From Hyphomonadaceae bacterium (GTDB lineage Bacteria; Pseudomonadota; Alphaproteobacteria; Caulobacterales; Aquidulcibacteraceae), in assembly GCA_019753105.1 (NCBI GenBank), contig JAIELJ010000002.1, forward strand, positions 1 to 64,000: a stretch of 64,000 nt of DNA, in the 5' to 3' direction. Both the position numbers and the translations under genes were made by a program. Under the pieces are notes generated by a model. The model was given only the letters and a program-made list of their open reading frames with translations. It did no database searches and was not told the DNA's origin. Below, piece after piece: positions 19,294-28,202 of this stretch; positions within the stretch are counted from its first letter, which is position 1, and every line of letters starts with the position of its first letter.

Positions 19294-19342
19294 TTGACAA
19301 GACCGGAACGGGCGGGTAAAGGCCCCTTGTCACTGAGACAAG
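19294..19342 (+). promoter_or_regulatory. Promoter with palindromic operator upstream of the small membrane/XRE cassette
   Basis: TTGACA (19294-19299), a 17-base spacer and TAAAGG (19317-19322) make a near-consensus sigma-70 promoter. At the expected transcription start lies the inverted repeat CTTGTC-ACTGA-GACAAG (19326-19342), a good size for a small dimeric HTH repressor. The cassette's own XRE protein (20269-20481) is the obvious candidate ligand. Confidence 0.65.
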
Positions 19343-19363
19343 CACGCTTGATGGAGAGGGAAA

Positions 19364-19555
19364 ATGAAGCGCTGGAACCGGGGAGCTCTGATCGCCGTCG
19401 TGATCGCAATCGCCACCGCGACCGGCCTGCTGAACCAGCCGCGCGCGGAGGCGCCCGCCCGGGCGGCCGCGCCAGCGATCGAGCTGACCTACTCGCTTGA
19501 GACCATGTCGTTCGAGGTTCGCACTGGCGGCCTCGCCATTCAGATCGAACTCTAA
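19364..19555 (+). CDS. Small secreted or membrane-anchored protein, unknown
   Basis: 63 aa with a strong ribosome site (GGAGAGGGAAA before the ATG). The N-terminus (KRWNRGALIAVVIAIATATGLL) is a signal peptide or anchor; the remaining 40 residues are short and amphipathic (IELTYSLETMSFEVRTGGLAIQIEL). I recognise no family. It is the first gene of a four-gene cassette ending in an XRE regulator, 10 bases before the next start. Confidence 0.7.
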   Translation: MKRWNRGALIAVVIAIATATGLLNQPRAEAPARAAAPAIELTYSLETMSFEVRTGGLAIQIEL

Positions 19556-19565
19556 GGAGCATCCA

Positions 19566-19973
19566 GTGGGCGAGACCAATCCCCGCATCATCAGCAACGG
19601 CCGCCGCTATATGGGCAACATGGCCGTCGCTTCGGTGCTCTACACCGCGGCCGTGTTCGGCGGCGCCTTCGCGATCCGTGGCGACAACACGCCACAATGG
19701 GTAGCAATCGGCGCGGCGCTGCTGCCGCTTCTGCCGGCGCTGCTGATGCTGCGCGCCTACCTCATCTTCTTGAACGGCCTCGACGAGTTTCAGCGCCGCA
19801 TTCAAACCGACGCGATGCTCGTTTCCGCCGCGGTCGTTGGCTTCGGCTCGTTCGCTTACGGGTTTCTCGAAGAATGGGCTAACTTCCCACACCTGCCGCT
19901 GATCTGGGTCTTCCCCGCGTTGATCGGCATTTGGGGCTTAGCTGCCTGCATCATTCGGCTGCGCTACAAATGA
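19566..19973 (+). CDS. Four-helix membrane protein of an XRE-linked cassette
   Basis: 135 aa from the GTG at 19566, which has AAGGAG seven bases upstream. Four membrane helices (MAVASVLYTAAVFGGAFAI, WVAIGAALLPLLPALLMLRAY, DAMLVSAAVVGFGSFAYGFL and LIWVFPALIGIWGLAACII) are separated by the conserved-looking LNGLDEFQRRIQTDAM loop. Uncharacterised proteins of this kind occur next to small XRE regulators in many proteobacteria. Its stop overlaps the next ATG. Confidence 0.8.
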   Translation: MGETNPRIISNGRRYMGNMAVASVLYTAAVFGGAFAIRGDNTPQWVAIGAALLPLLPALLMLRAYLIFLNGLDEFQRRIQTDAMLVSAAVVGFGSFAYGFLEEWANFPHLPLIWVFPALIGIWGLAACIIRLRYK

Positions 19974-20272
19974 GCGCCGATACTCAACCCGGCGAGCAGC
20001 GCCGCCCGAAAGTGCGCTGGCTCATCTTGGGTGCAGCCGTGACCTTCGCGGTCCTCGCATGCGCTGCAGCGGTCGTGATCGTGATACTCTATCGCGAGAA
20101 CACGCCGCTCATGATGGGCGCGGTGACTGTCGCTGCCGTTAGTCTCGAAGTGTTGCTGTGGACGGCGGCCGGCGTGTTCGGCTGGGGCTTTCTCGCCAAA
20201 CGCCGCGAAGCGCTCGGACGTTGGAAGCGGCGTCTGTTCGGCCCCAAGACTGAATCTGGGGGCGAACAATGA
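19970..20272 (+). CDS. Two-helix membrane protein of an XRE-linked cassette
   Basis: 100 aa starting at the ATG that overlaps the previous stop (ATGA). Two helices (WLILGAAVTFAVLACAAAVVIVILY and LMMGAVTVAAVSLEVLLWTAAGVFGWGFL) and a basic C-terminal tail (KRREALGRWKRRLF). It overlaps the XRE gene by four bases, so the pair are probably translationally coupled. Function unknown; possibly a membrane partner or signal input for the regulator. Confidence 0.75.
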   Translation: MSADTQPGEQRRPKVRWLILGAAVTFAVLACAAAVVIVILYRENTPLMMGAVTVAAVSLEVLLWTAAGVFGWGFLAKRREALGRWKRRLFGPKTESGGEQ

Positions 20273-20481
20273 GAAATCGCCTCAAGGTCTTGCGCGCCGA
20301 GCGCAACTGGAGCCAGGCGGATCTGGCCGACAAACTCGATGTCTCGCGTCAAAGTGTGAACGCCATCGAAACCGGCAAGTACGATCCGTCGCTGCCACTG
20401 GCCTTCAAGATTGCGCAAGTCTTCGGGCTTTCGATCGAACAAATCTTCAGCGCCGACGAAGCGGCGCAAGCCGCCGAGTAA
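20269..20481 (+). CDS. Small XRE-family HTH regulator
   Basis: 70 aa, almost entirely one HTH_3 domain (MRNRLKVLRAERNWSQADLA, DVSRQSVNAIETGKYDPSLP). It resembles the compact YozG/SinR-like repressors that accompany small membrane proteins. It overlaps the upstream gene by four bases. The palindrome at the cassette promoter (19326-19342) suggests autoregulation. Confidence 0.9.
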   Translation: MRNRLKVLRAERNWSQADLADKLDVSRQSVNAIETGKYDPSLPLAFKIAQVFGLSIEQIFSADEAAQAAE

Positions 20482-20536
20482 TCGGCCCTCAACACCTCAA
20501 ACCAAAACGGCGCGAGAGCGCCGAAGGAGAAGTCGT

Positions 20537-21412
20537 GTGCTTAAGCTCACCAGCCTTGTTGTTTCCGCCCTCGCGGCATTGTCATTCGGCGTAGCATCTG
20601 CTGACGCACAACCATTCGCGCCGAGCCGCTTCAGCGTCGAGGTGCGTGGGCAGGGGCCCGATGTGATCCTCATCCCCGGGCTCGGCTCCGGCCGCGATGT
20701 CTGGGATGCCCAAGTCGCAGCGTTAGAACGCACGCATCGCCTGCACCTCGTGCAAGTCGCGGGCTTCGCTGGCGAAGCAGCGCCGGCGTCTACGCAAGCC
20801 ATGATCGAGCCGCTGGTCGAAGAGCTCAGCGAATACATCGAGAGCTACACGTCCGGCCAAGCCGCCGTGATCGGCCATTCGATGGGCGGCCTGACCGGCC
20901 TCATCCTCGCGCGCCGCCACCCTGAGCGCGTCAGCCGCGTCATGATCGTGGACTCGCTGCCGTTCTTCAGCGCCATGTTCGGCCCGCAAGCCACCGCCGC
21001 CGCCGTCGAGCCGCAAGCCCGCATGATGCGCGACCAGCTGATCGCGCTGGATGCCGCAGGCTTCGCCGCGCAACAGCAAATGGGCGTCGCGCGTTTGGCC
21101 AAGACTGAAAGCTATCGCCCCACCATCGCGGGCTGGAGCGCCGCCTCTGACCGCACCGCGTTCGCGCAAGCCATGTACGAAGTGATGACGACCGACATGC
21201 GCGCCGAAGTCGCCAACGTGCAAACGCCGCTCACCATCGTCTACGCCTACGATGCGGCCATGGGCCCGGAAGCGATGATCGACGGCCTCTTCCGCGGCGG
21301 CTTCGGCCCGGCGCCGAACGCCACCTTCGTCCGCGTCGATGACTCCTACCATTTCATCATGATCGACCAACCCGAGGCGTTTCAGGCTGCGGTCGCCAAT
21401 TTCCTCCGCTAG
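20537..21412 (+). CDS. Secreted alpha/beta hydrolase
   Basis: 291 aa from the GTG at 20537, preceded by GAAGGAG. It has a signal peptide (LVVSALAALSFGVASADAQ) and an alpha/beta hydrolase core: HGxx-type loop VILIPGLGSGRDVWD, nucleophile elbow GHSMGG (Ser in VIGHSMGGLTGL), and a C-terminal His in DDSYHFIMIDQPEAF. The substrate is not deducible; the overall layout resembles the esterase/haloperoxidase-like group. A GTG at 20535 lies out of frame. It may be read from the upstream cassette promoter (55-base gap). Confidence 0.85.
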   Translation: MLKLTSLVVSALAALSFGVASADAQPFAPSRFSVEVRGQGPDVILIPGLGSGRDVWDAQVAALERTHRLHLVQVAGFAGEAAPASTQAMIEPLVEELSEYIESYTSGQAAVIGHSMGGLTGLILARRHPERVSRVMIVDSLPFFSAMFGPQATAAAVEPQARMMRDQLIALDAAGFAAQQQMGVARLAKTESYRPTIAGWSAASDRTAFAQAMYEVMTTDMRAEVANVQTPLTIVYAYDAAMGPEAMIDGLFRGGFGPAPNATFVRVDDSYHFIMIDQPEAFQAAVANFLR

Positions 21413-21425
21413 GGCATTGAGAAAA

Positions 21426-21453
21426 GGGGCGGGCGCCGGTACGCGTCCGCCCC
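21426..21453 (+). promoter_or_regulatory. Hairpin directly abutting the glyQ start codon
   Basis: GGGGCGGGCG and CGTCCGCCCC pair over 10 bp (one G-U) around an eight-base loop, and the glyQ ATG begins at the very next base. The only ribosome-binding candidate (AAAAGGGG) is partly inside the stem. The hairpin may end the upstream hydrolase transcript or limit glyQ translation. Confidence 0.55.
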
Positions 21454-22341
21454 ATGGCCGCGACGAAACCTCCCCGCTGTTTCCAGGACGTGATCCTGAC
21501 GCTCCAGACTTACTGGGCCGAGCAGGGTTGTGCGATCCTGCAGCCGTATGACGAGCAAGTCGGCGCCGGCACTTTGCACCCCGCCACGACGCTCCGCGCA
21601 CTCGGCCCGAAGCATTGGCGCGCTGCGTACGTTCAGCCGTCGCGCCGCCCCAAGGACGGCCGCTACGGCGAGAACCCGAACCGGCTGCAGCACTATTATC
21701 AGTTTCAAGTCATCTTGAAGCCGAACCCGCCGAACCTTCAGGACCTCTACCTGCAATCGCTCGTCCGCATCGGCATCGATCCGCTGCTGCACGACATCCG
21801 CTTCGTCGAAGACGATTGGGAAAACCCGACTGTCGGCGCCTGGGGCTTGGGCTGGGAAGTTTGGTGCGATGGCATGGAGGTGTCGCAATACACCTACTTC
21901 CAACAAGTCGGCGGCCTCGACGTGCGCCCGGTCAGCGGCGAACTCACTTACGGGCTTGAGCGCTTGGCAATGTACGTCTTCGGCGTCGATCGCGTTTACG
22001 ATCTGCCGTTCAACGATCCGGATAGTGCTACGCCGCTCACCTATGGCGACGTGTTTCTCGAAAACGAGAAGCAGCAGAGCCGCTTCAATTTCGAACTGAG
22101 CGATCCCGAGCAAAATCTCCGCTGGTTCGCCGATGCTGAGGCGACCGCAAAGCGTTTGCTAGAAGCCGGCGCCGTGCTGCCTGCGTTCGATTACACGCTG
22201 AAGGCCTCGCACCTCTTCAACTTGCTCGACGCGCGTGGCGTGGTCTCGCCGACGGAGCGCCAGAGCTTTATCGCGCGCGTCCGCGATCTGGCGAAGGGCT
22301 GCGCGAGTGCGTGGGCGGAAAGCCAAGGGAGCGCGCCATGA
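21454..22341 (+). CDS. glyQ: Glycine--tRNA ligase alpha subunit
   Basis: 295 aa. It carries the class II catalytic core of the heterotetrameric bacterial GlyRS. Landmarks: [40 protein letters not shown] and [20 protein letters not shown] (motifs 1-3 region). The start matches the family N-terminus. It overlaps the DUF2314 gene by four bases, so glyQ, DUF2314 and glyS form one operon. Confidence 0.97.
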   Translation: MAATKPPRCFQDVILTLQTYWAEQGCAILQPYDEQVGAGTLHPATTLRALGPKHWRAAYVQPSRRPKDGRYGENPNRLQHYYQFQVILKPNPPNLQDLYLQSLVRIGIDPLLHDIRFVEDDWENPTVGAWGLGWEVWCDGMEVSQYTYFQQVGGLDVRPVSGELTYGLERLAMYVFGVDRVYDLPFNDPDSATPLTYGDVFLENEKQQSRFNFELSDPEQNLRWFADAEATAKRLLEAGAVLPAFDYTLKASHLFNLLDARGVVSPTERQSFIARVRDLAKGCASAWAESQGSAP

Positions 22342-22871
22342 AACCTGTGCTTATAGCGATCGCGATGCTGGCGTGCGCAGTGCAGCCCGCCTTAGCGCAG
22401 ACGAACAACCCGCCCGCGCAGAGAAGCGACGCGCCCGATCCGGTCATCCAATACAGCGATCAAGACGCAGCGATGAATGCGGCGATCGCCGACGCGCGCC
22501 GCACGCTGCCCCAGTTTCTTGCCGAGTTTGACCGAGCGCCCGCCAGTCAGCGCAGCGCGTTCTCCGTGAAGGTGGGTCTACCAGCCGAAGGCGGCGGCGC
22601 TGAGCACATTTGGGTGAGCGACCTTCGGCGGGAGGGCGGTCAACTCGTGGGCGCGCTCGCCAACGAGCCGCAAATGCTGCCAGGCATGCGCCGCGGCTCG
22701 CGCGTCGTGATCGATGAGGCGCTGATCAGCGATTGGTCGATCAACGCACGTGAGGGCCTTTACGGCGCCTACACTACGCGCGTGATGCTGCCCCAGCTTG
22801 ATGCAGACACAGCCGCGCAGCTGCGGGAGATGTTGTCGCCGGCGCCGACGCCGGCATGGTGGACCTCGTAA
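22338..22871 (+). CDS. Exported DUF2314-domain protein between glyQ and glyS
   Basis: 177 aa. A signal peptide ([20 protein letters not shown]) is followed by a DUF2314 domain: [39 protein letters not shown] and [13 protein letters not shown] are its typical blocks. The family's function is unknown. The ATG overlaps the glyQ TGA, with AAGGGAG as ribosome site. An exported protein inside a tRNA-synthetase operon is unexpected; the shared operon may only be a matter of expression. Confidence 0.85.
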   Translation: MKPVLIAIAMLACAVQPALAQTNNPPAQRSDAPDPVIQYSDQDAAMNAAIADARRTLPQFLAEFDRAPASQRSAFSVKVGLPAEGGGAEHIWVSDLRREGGQLVGALANEPQMLPGMRRGSRVVIDEALISDWSINAREGLYGAYTTRVMLPQLDADTAAQLREMLSPAPTPAWWTS

Positions 22872-22877
22872 ACTTAA

Positions 22878-25334
22878 ATGCCCCAACTCCTCCTCGAACT
22901 GTTCTCCGAAGAAATCCCCGCGCGCATGCAAAAGCGCGCGGAGGGGGACCTTGCGCGTGCGTTTGGTGAAAAGCTGAAGGCGGCGGGGCTGGATGCGACG
23001 GCGATTAAGACGTTCTCGTCCCCACGCCGTCTCGGCCTCGTCGTCGACGATTTGCCATCCAAAGCCGCGGACGTGAATGAAGAGAAGAAAGGCCCGCGCG
23101 TTGGCGCGCCCGATCAGGCGATCCAGGGCTTTCTGAAAAGCGCCGGCCTCACGTCAATCGATCACGCGCAAGTGGTCGAAGACAAGAAGGGCGCGTTCTA
23201 CGTTGCGAGGATCGAGCGCGCCGGGCGCGCGACGGCGGAGATCGTGCAAGAGATCACGCCCGAGATCATCCGCGCGTTTCCGTGGCCGAAATCGATGCGT
23301 TCGGGCGTCAGCGACCTGCAATGGGTGCGCCCGCTGCAGAACATTCTCTGCCTGTTCGACGGCAAGCATGTCGCCATCAATGTCGACGGCGTGCCGAGCG
23401 AAGCGAAGACGTGGGGCCATCGCTTCCACGCGCCAGCCGCGATCGAGCCGAAGGATGCCGCCGATCACGCGTCCAACCTGCGCGCCGCGAAGGTCGAGAT
23501 TGATCGCGAAACGCGCAAGGCGCTGATCCTTGAGAACGCCAAGAAGGCGTGCGCCGCAAAGGGGCTCGAACTGGTCGATGATATTGGCCTGCTTGAAGAG
23601 GTCGCAGGGCTCGTTGAGTGGCCGGTCGTGATCCTCGGCGACATGGACCCTGCCTTCCTCGATCTACCCGGCGAAGTCATCCGCCTCTCGATGCGCACGC
23701 ACCAAAAGTATTTCGCCGTGCGCGATCCGAAGACCGGCAAACTCGCGCCGCACTTCATCACCGTCGCGAACGTCGAAGCCAAAGACGGCGGCAAAGCCAT
23801 CGCGGCGGGCAACGCACGTGTGCTGTCTGCGCGTTTGAGCGATGCGCAATTTTTCTGGAGCGTCGACACCGCGACGCCGCTCTTCACCGAAGAGCGCAAA
23901 GCCAAGCTGCAGAAGATCGTCTTCCACCAAAAGCTCGGCAGCGTCTGGGATAAGGTCGAGCGCGTAAAGGCGCTGGCGGAAGAACTCTGCGCCGTCACCG
24001 GCGCCGATCCGAAGCTCGTGCGCGAAGCGGCCAGTCTCTGCAAAATGGATTTGGTGACGGAAACCGTCGGCGAATTTCCTGAGCTGCAAGGGCAAGTCGG
24101 CCGTCAACTTTATGCGCTGACCAAAGGCAACCACGAAAGCGTCGCCGCCGCGATAGAAGATCATTATCGACCGCTCGGCCCGAACGATCGCGTGCCGAGT
24201 GACAAAGTGGCGATGACGCTGGCGCTTGCGGACAAGATGGATTCGCTCGCTTGTTTTTGGGCGATAGACGAGAAGCCTACAGGGAGCGGTGATCCCTACG
24301 GCTTGAGGCGCGCTCAGCTCGGCGTCGTGCGAATAGTCCTAGATAATCGCCTGCGGCTCGAACTCGGTGCCTGGTTTGTAAAGGTGGCGCGCAACTTCGC
24401 GTTACACGCTCCGTTAGACCGCGCTTCGCGCTTCATGCGCTTGTTTGAAGAAGGGGCGGCGGAGAATGTCACTCTGGATGTTCTTAGATCGTCCATGAGG
24501 CTCGGTTTCTTGACCGCGTTCGCAGATCAGTTTGACGACCTTTCCAAGGGCCTTAAGCGTGCCGAGGAAGAGGTGTTGCTGGCGCGCCAAGATGATCCCG
24601 ATTTTGAGGGTGTCACGGACTCCACCTTCAATTACTTTCGCGCCGTGGTGCTGGGCCACTTTGATAACGTCATCAGCGTCGTTGAGGCTGATCGACTGAA
24701 GGGTAGTGCACGAGACGAGCATTTGGCTAGATTCGCGGACTCCGTGGAAGTGTATGAGCGGACAAGCGAGGACGTGTATTTCTTCACGGATCAAATCATT
24801 GGCCGACCCTTGCTTGAGTTCGCTGCCGATCGCCTGAAAGTCCAACTCCGCGACCACGGAAAGCGCCACGATCTCGTCGATGCCGTATTCGCGCTCGGCG
24901 ACGACGATCTCGTTCGCATCGTCGCGCGCGTCGAAGCGCTTGACGCGTTCTTGAAAACCGAGGACGGCGCGAACTTGCTTGCGGGTTACAAGCGCGCCGC
25001 CAACATCCTCGCGGCCGAGGAGAAGAAGGGGAAGTGGAGCGCCGAGGAAGCGACCGGCGAGGTCGATGCCTCGAAGCTCTCCGAGCCGGCCGAGAAGGCG
25101 CTCTTCGATGCGCTGGCCATTGCGCTGCCTGCCGCGCGCGCGGCGGTGGAGAAGGAAGAGTTCGCGCAGGCGATGAAGGCGCTTAGTTCCCTTCGCGCGC
25201 CGGTCGATGCGTTCTTCGAGAAAGTCATGGTGAACGCCGAGGACGCCGTGCTGCGGCGCAATAGACTTTTGCTGCTCTCTCGGTTACGCGAAGCGCTGTC
25301 CGCCGTTGCGGATTTCTCGAAGATCGAGGGCTAG
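22878..25334 (+). CDS. glyS: Glycine--tRNA ligase beta subunit, with an inserted segment
   Basis: 818 aa, about 130 longer than the E. coli protein (about 690). The tRNA-binding beta subunit starts MPQLLLELFSEEIPARMQKR and has HRFHAPAAIEPKDA, MRTHQKYFAVRD, LADKMDSLACFW and DPYGLRRAQLGVVRI in order. After LRLEL (residue about 494) an extra stretch of about 130-150 residues appears before the normal LLEFAADRLKVQLRD. The DNA from about 24240 to 24810 also uses codons rare in the rest of the gene (TTA Leu, AGA Arg, ATA Ile). The C-terminal anticodon-binding-type domain is normal. Confidence 0.94.
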   Translation: MPQLLLELFSEEIPARMQKRAEGDLARAFGEKLKAAGLDATAIKTFSSPRRLGLVVDDLPSKAADVNEEKKGPRVGAPDQAIQGFLKSAGLTSIDHAQVVEDKKGAFYVARIERAGRATAEIVQEITPEIIRAFPWPKSMRSGVSDLQWVRPLQNILCLFDGKHVAINVDGVPSEAKTWGHRFHAPAAIEPKDAADHASNLRAAKVEIDRETRKALILENAKKACAAKGLELVDDIGLLEEVAGLVEWPVVILGDMDPAFLDLPGEVIRLSMRTHQKYFAVRDPKTGKLAPHFITVANVEAKDGGKAIAAGNARVLSARLSDAQFFWSVDTATPLFTEERKAKLQKIVFHQKLGSVWDKVERVKALAEELCAVTGADPKLVREAASLCKMDLVTETVGEFPELQGQVGRQLYALTKGNHESVAAAIEDHYRPLGPNDRVPSDKVAMTLALADKMDSLACFWAIDEKPTGSGDPYGLRRAQLGVVRIVLDNRLRLELGAWFVKVARNFALHAPLDRASRFMRLFEEGAAENVTLDVLRSSMRLGFLTAFADQFDDLSKGLKRAEEEVLLARQDDPDFEGVTDSTFNYFRAVVLGHFDNVISVVEADRLKGSARDEHLARFADSVEVYERTSEDVYFFTDQIIGRPLLEFAADRLKVQLRDHGKRHDLVDAVFALGDDDLVRIVARVEALDAFLKTEDGANLLAGYKRAANILAAEEKKGKWSAEEATGEVDASKLSEPAEKALFDALAIALPAARAAVEKEEFAQAMKALSSLRAPVDAFFEKVMVNAEDAVLRRNRLLLLSRLREALSAVADFSKIEG

Positions 25335-25340
25335 CTCCCT

Positions 25341-25467
25341 ACGCTTCCCGGACGCTGCGAAGCGGCGATCCGGGATCCATGGTTAAGCCAGCTCACGCTC
25401 TTGCGGAGAACATGGAACGATGGGTCCCGGCTCTCCGCGTGCTTTGCACGCTGCGGCCGGGAAGCGT
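25341..25467. repeat. 127-bp imperfect palindromic repeat element
   Basis: ACGCTTCCCGG at 25341 is matched by CCGGGAAGCGT ending at 25467, and the arms continue to pair imperfectly inward for about 45 bases each (CCGGGATCCAT against ATGGGTCCCGG near the centre). It fills most of the 144-bp gap between glyS and ppdK. Its look is that of dispersed intergenic palindromic elements of alphaproteobacteria; only one copy is in this window. Confidence 0.75.
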
Positions 25468-25478
25468 GGTGAGAAGCA

Positions 25479-28151
25479 ATGGCTGCGAAGCAATACGTCT
25501 ACGGGTTTGGCGGCGGCGAGAGTGGGGGCGATGCTTCGATGAAGCCGCTGCTCGGCGGCAAGGGCGCCAATCTCGCGGAGATGTCGCGCCTCGATCTGCC
25601 GGTGCCGCCGGGCTTCACGCTCACCACGGAAGTGTGCACCGAGTTCTACAAGAACAACCGCGCTTACCCGCCGGAACTCGCCGCGCAAGTCGATGCAGCG
25701 CTCGCCGCGCTTGAGGCGAAAACCGGCAAACGCTTCGGCGATCCCGCCAATCCGTTGCTCGTCTCCGTCCGCTCGGGCGCGCGCGCCTCTATGCCGGGCA
25801 TGATGGATACGGTGCTGAACCTTGGCCTCAACGACGACACGGTCGAAGGCTTGGCCAAGCTCTCAGGTGACGCGCGCTTTGCCTACGATAGCTATCGTCG
25901 CTTCATCCAAATGTATTCCGATGTCGTGCTCGAACTGGAGCACGGCGTGTTCGAGGAAATTCTCGGCACCCACAAGGACACGCACGAATACAAGTCCGAC
26001 GTTGAGCTGACAGCCGACGATTGGAAGAAGGTTGTTGCAGAATATAAGCGCGCGGTGGAGCGCGAACTCGGCAAGCCGTTTCCGACAGATCCGAAAGAAC
26101 AGCTCTGGGGTGCTGCCGGTGCGGTGTTCGCAAGCTGGATGAACGATCGCGCGATCTTCTACCGCAAGCACAACAACATCCCGGAAAGCTGGGGCACGGC
26201 CGTCAACATCCAATCGATGGTGTTCGGTAATATGGGCGAAACGTCCGCCACCGGCGTCGCCTTCACGCGCGATCCGTCAACCGGCGAAAAGAAATTCTAC
26301 GGGGAATATCTCATCAATGCGCAAGGCGAAGACGTCGTCGCCGGCATCCGCACGCCAAAGGCGCTGACCAAAGCGGCGCGTTTGGAAATGAAAGAGCCGG
26401 GCGAGTCGCTTGAAGAGGCGATGCCGCAAGTGTTCGCGGAATTGGTGGCCGTCTATAAAAAACTCGAAGCCCATTATCGCGACATGCAGGACATCGAGTT
26501 CACCGTCGAACGCGGCAAGCTCTACATGCTGCAAACCCGCAACGGCAAACGCACAGCGAAAGCAGCGTTGAAGATCGCCGTCGATATGGCGAGCGAAAAG
26601 CTGATCACGCAGGACGAAGCTATTCTACGCGTCGATCCGTCTGCGCTCGATCAGCTTCTGCATCCGACTATCGCGGAAGGTTATAAGCGCGACATCATCT
26701 GCAAAGGCTTGCCGGCTTCGCCGGGCGCAGCTGTTGGCGTTGTCGTGTTCGATTCAGATGAGGCTGAGCGCCTGGCGCTCGATCGCGTCGATGTCATTCT
26801 GGTGCGCGAGGAGACGAGCCCGGAAGATATTCACGGCATGCATGCTTCTAAAGCCATCGTCACGGCGCGCGGCGGCATGACCAGCCACGCGGCGGTTGTC
26901 GCGCGCGGCATGGGCCGGCCTTGTGTGTCGGGCGCAGGCGACATTCGCATCGATCTGAAGCTCGGCGAGTTTCGGGCCGGTGGGCGGGTCATCAAGAAGG
27001 GCGAGACCATCACGGTTGATGGCTCCTCCGGCGAAGTGCTGTTTGGCGCCGCCGACATGGTGCAACCCGAACTCACCGGCGATTTCGGTACGCTGATGGC
27101 GTGGGCTGACGCGGCCCGCCGCATGAAAGTGCGCGCCAATGCCGAAACGCCAGCGGATGCAGCGACCGCCGTGAAATACGGCGCCGAAGGCATCGGCTTG
27201 TGCCGCACCGAACACATGTTCTTCGACGCCGAACGTATTGCCGCCGTGCGCGAGATGATCTTGGCCGAGAAGGAAGATGCGCGCGTGGCGGCGCTCGACA
27301 AACTCTTCCCGCACCAGCGCAAGGATTTCGCTGAGATCTTCAAAGCGATGGGCGCACGCCCCGTCACCATCCGCTTTCTCGATCCGCCGCTGCACGAGTT
27401 CCTGCCGCACACGGAAGAAGATTGCGAAGACGTAGCGAAGGCCACCGGCCTCGACGCGAAAGCGTTGCTCGCGCGCTCGAAGGAGTTGGCCGAAAGCAAT
27501 CCGATGCTCGGCTTCCGCGGTTGCCGTTTGGCGATCGTTTATCCGGAAATCTATGACATGCAGGCGCGCGCCGTGTTTGAAGCAGCGTGCGATGTCGCCG
27601 AGAAGGGCGACGCGCCCGTTCCTGAGATCATGATCCCGTTCGTGATCACGGCGAAAGAACTGGAAACGCTGCGCGCGCGCGTTGATGCGGTCGCGGCTGA
27701 AGTGTTCGCCAAGCGTGGCCGCACGATCGAGTATCTCGTCGGCACCATGATCGAGCTGCCACGCGCAGCACTGCAAGCCGGCAAGATCGCCGCCGCCGCT
27801 GACTTCTTCTCCTTCGGCACGAACGATCTCACGCAAACCACGATGGGCCTGTCGCGCGACGACGCTGGCAAGTTCCTCGGCGTCTATGTCGATAAGGGCA
27901 TGCTCGAGCGCGATCCATTCGTGACCATCGATCCGGACGGCGTCGGTGAAATGGTGCAGCTCGCCAGCGAGCGCGGCCGCGCCGCAAAGCCTGGCCTGAA
28001 GCTCGGCATCTGCGGCGAACACGGCGGCGACCCGGCCTCGGTGACGTTCTGTGAGAGCGTGGGGCTGGACTACGTCTCGTGCTCGCCGTTCCGCGTGCCG
28101 ATCGCGCGCTTGGCCGCAGCCCAAGCTGCGCTCGCCAAGACACGCGCGTAA
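25479..28151 (+). CDS. ppdK: Pyruvate, phosphate dikinase
   Basis: 890 aa, normal length. It interconverts pyruvate + ATP + Pi with PEP + AMP + PPi. The N-terminal ATP-grasp domain (GGKGANLAEMSRLDLPVPPGF; GAVFASWMNDRAI) is followed by the phosphohistidine domain with the catalytic His in GGMTSHAAVVARGMGRPCV, and the C-terminal PEP/pyruvate barrel (GLCRTEHMFFD; FFSFGTNDLTQTTMGLSRDD; catalytic Cys in LGICGEHGGDP). It is a single gene with a 3' flank of palindromic DNA. No dedicated regulator (DUF299) lies nearby. Confidence 0.97.
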   Translation: MAAKQYVYGFGGGESGGDASMKPLLGGKGANLAEMSRLDLPVPPGFTLTTEVCTEFYKNNRAYPPELAAQVDAALAALEAKTGKRFGDPANPLLVSVRSGARASMPGMMDTVLNLGLNDDTVEGLAKLSGDARFAYDSYRRFIQMYSDVVLELEHGVFEEILGTHKDTHEYKSDVELTADDWKKVVAEYKRAVERELGKPFPTDPKEQLWGAAGAVFASWMNDRAIFYRKHNNIPESWGTAVNIQSMVFGNMGETSATGVAFTRDPSTGEKKFYGEYLINAQGEDVVAGIRTPKALTKAARLEMKEPGESLEEAMPQVFAELVAVYKKLEAHYRDMQDIEFTVERGKLYMLQTRNGKRTAKAALKIAVDMASEKLITQDEAILRVDPSALDQLLHPTIAEGYKRDIICKGLPASPGAAVGVVVFDSDEAERLALDRVDVILVREETSPEDIHGMHASKAIVTARGGMTSHAAVVARGMGRPCVSGAGDIRIDLKLGEFRAGGRVIKKGETITVDGSSGEVLFGAADMVQPELTGDFGTLMAWADAARRMKVRANAETPADAATAVKYGAEGIGLCRTEHMFFDAERIAAVREMILAEKEDARVAALDKLFPHQRKDFAEIFKAMGARPVTIRFLDPPLHEFLPHTEEDCEDVAKATGLDAKALLARSKELAESNPMLGFRGCRLAIVYPEIYDMQARAVFEAACDVAEKGDAPVPEIMIPFVITAKELETLRARVDAVAAEVFAKRGRTIEYLVGTMIELPRAALQAGKIAAAADFFSFGTNDLTQTTMGLSRDDAGKFLGVYVDKGMLERDPFVTIDPDGVGEMVQLASERGRAAKPGLKLGICGEHGGDPASVTFCESVGLDYVSCSPFRVPIARLAAAQAALAKTRA

Positions 28152-28202
28152 GCGGAACTACGCGAAACTGAGGTTCCAAACGGAACCGCATCCATTGCGA
28201 GA

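Noticed and set aside
26754-28124. 456-aa minus-strand frame opposite ppdK
   Set aside because: The plus-strand PPDK is complete with active-site motifs; the reverse frame has no recognisable features and arises from GC-rich codons.
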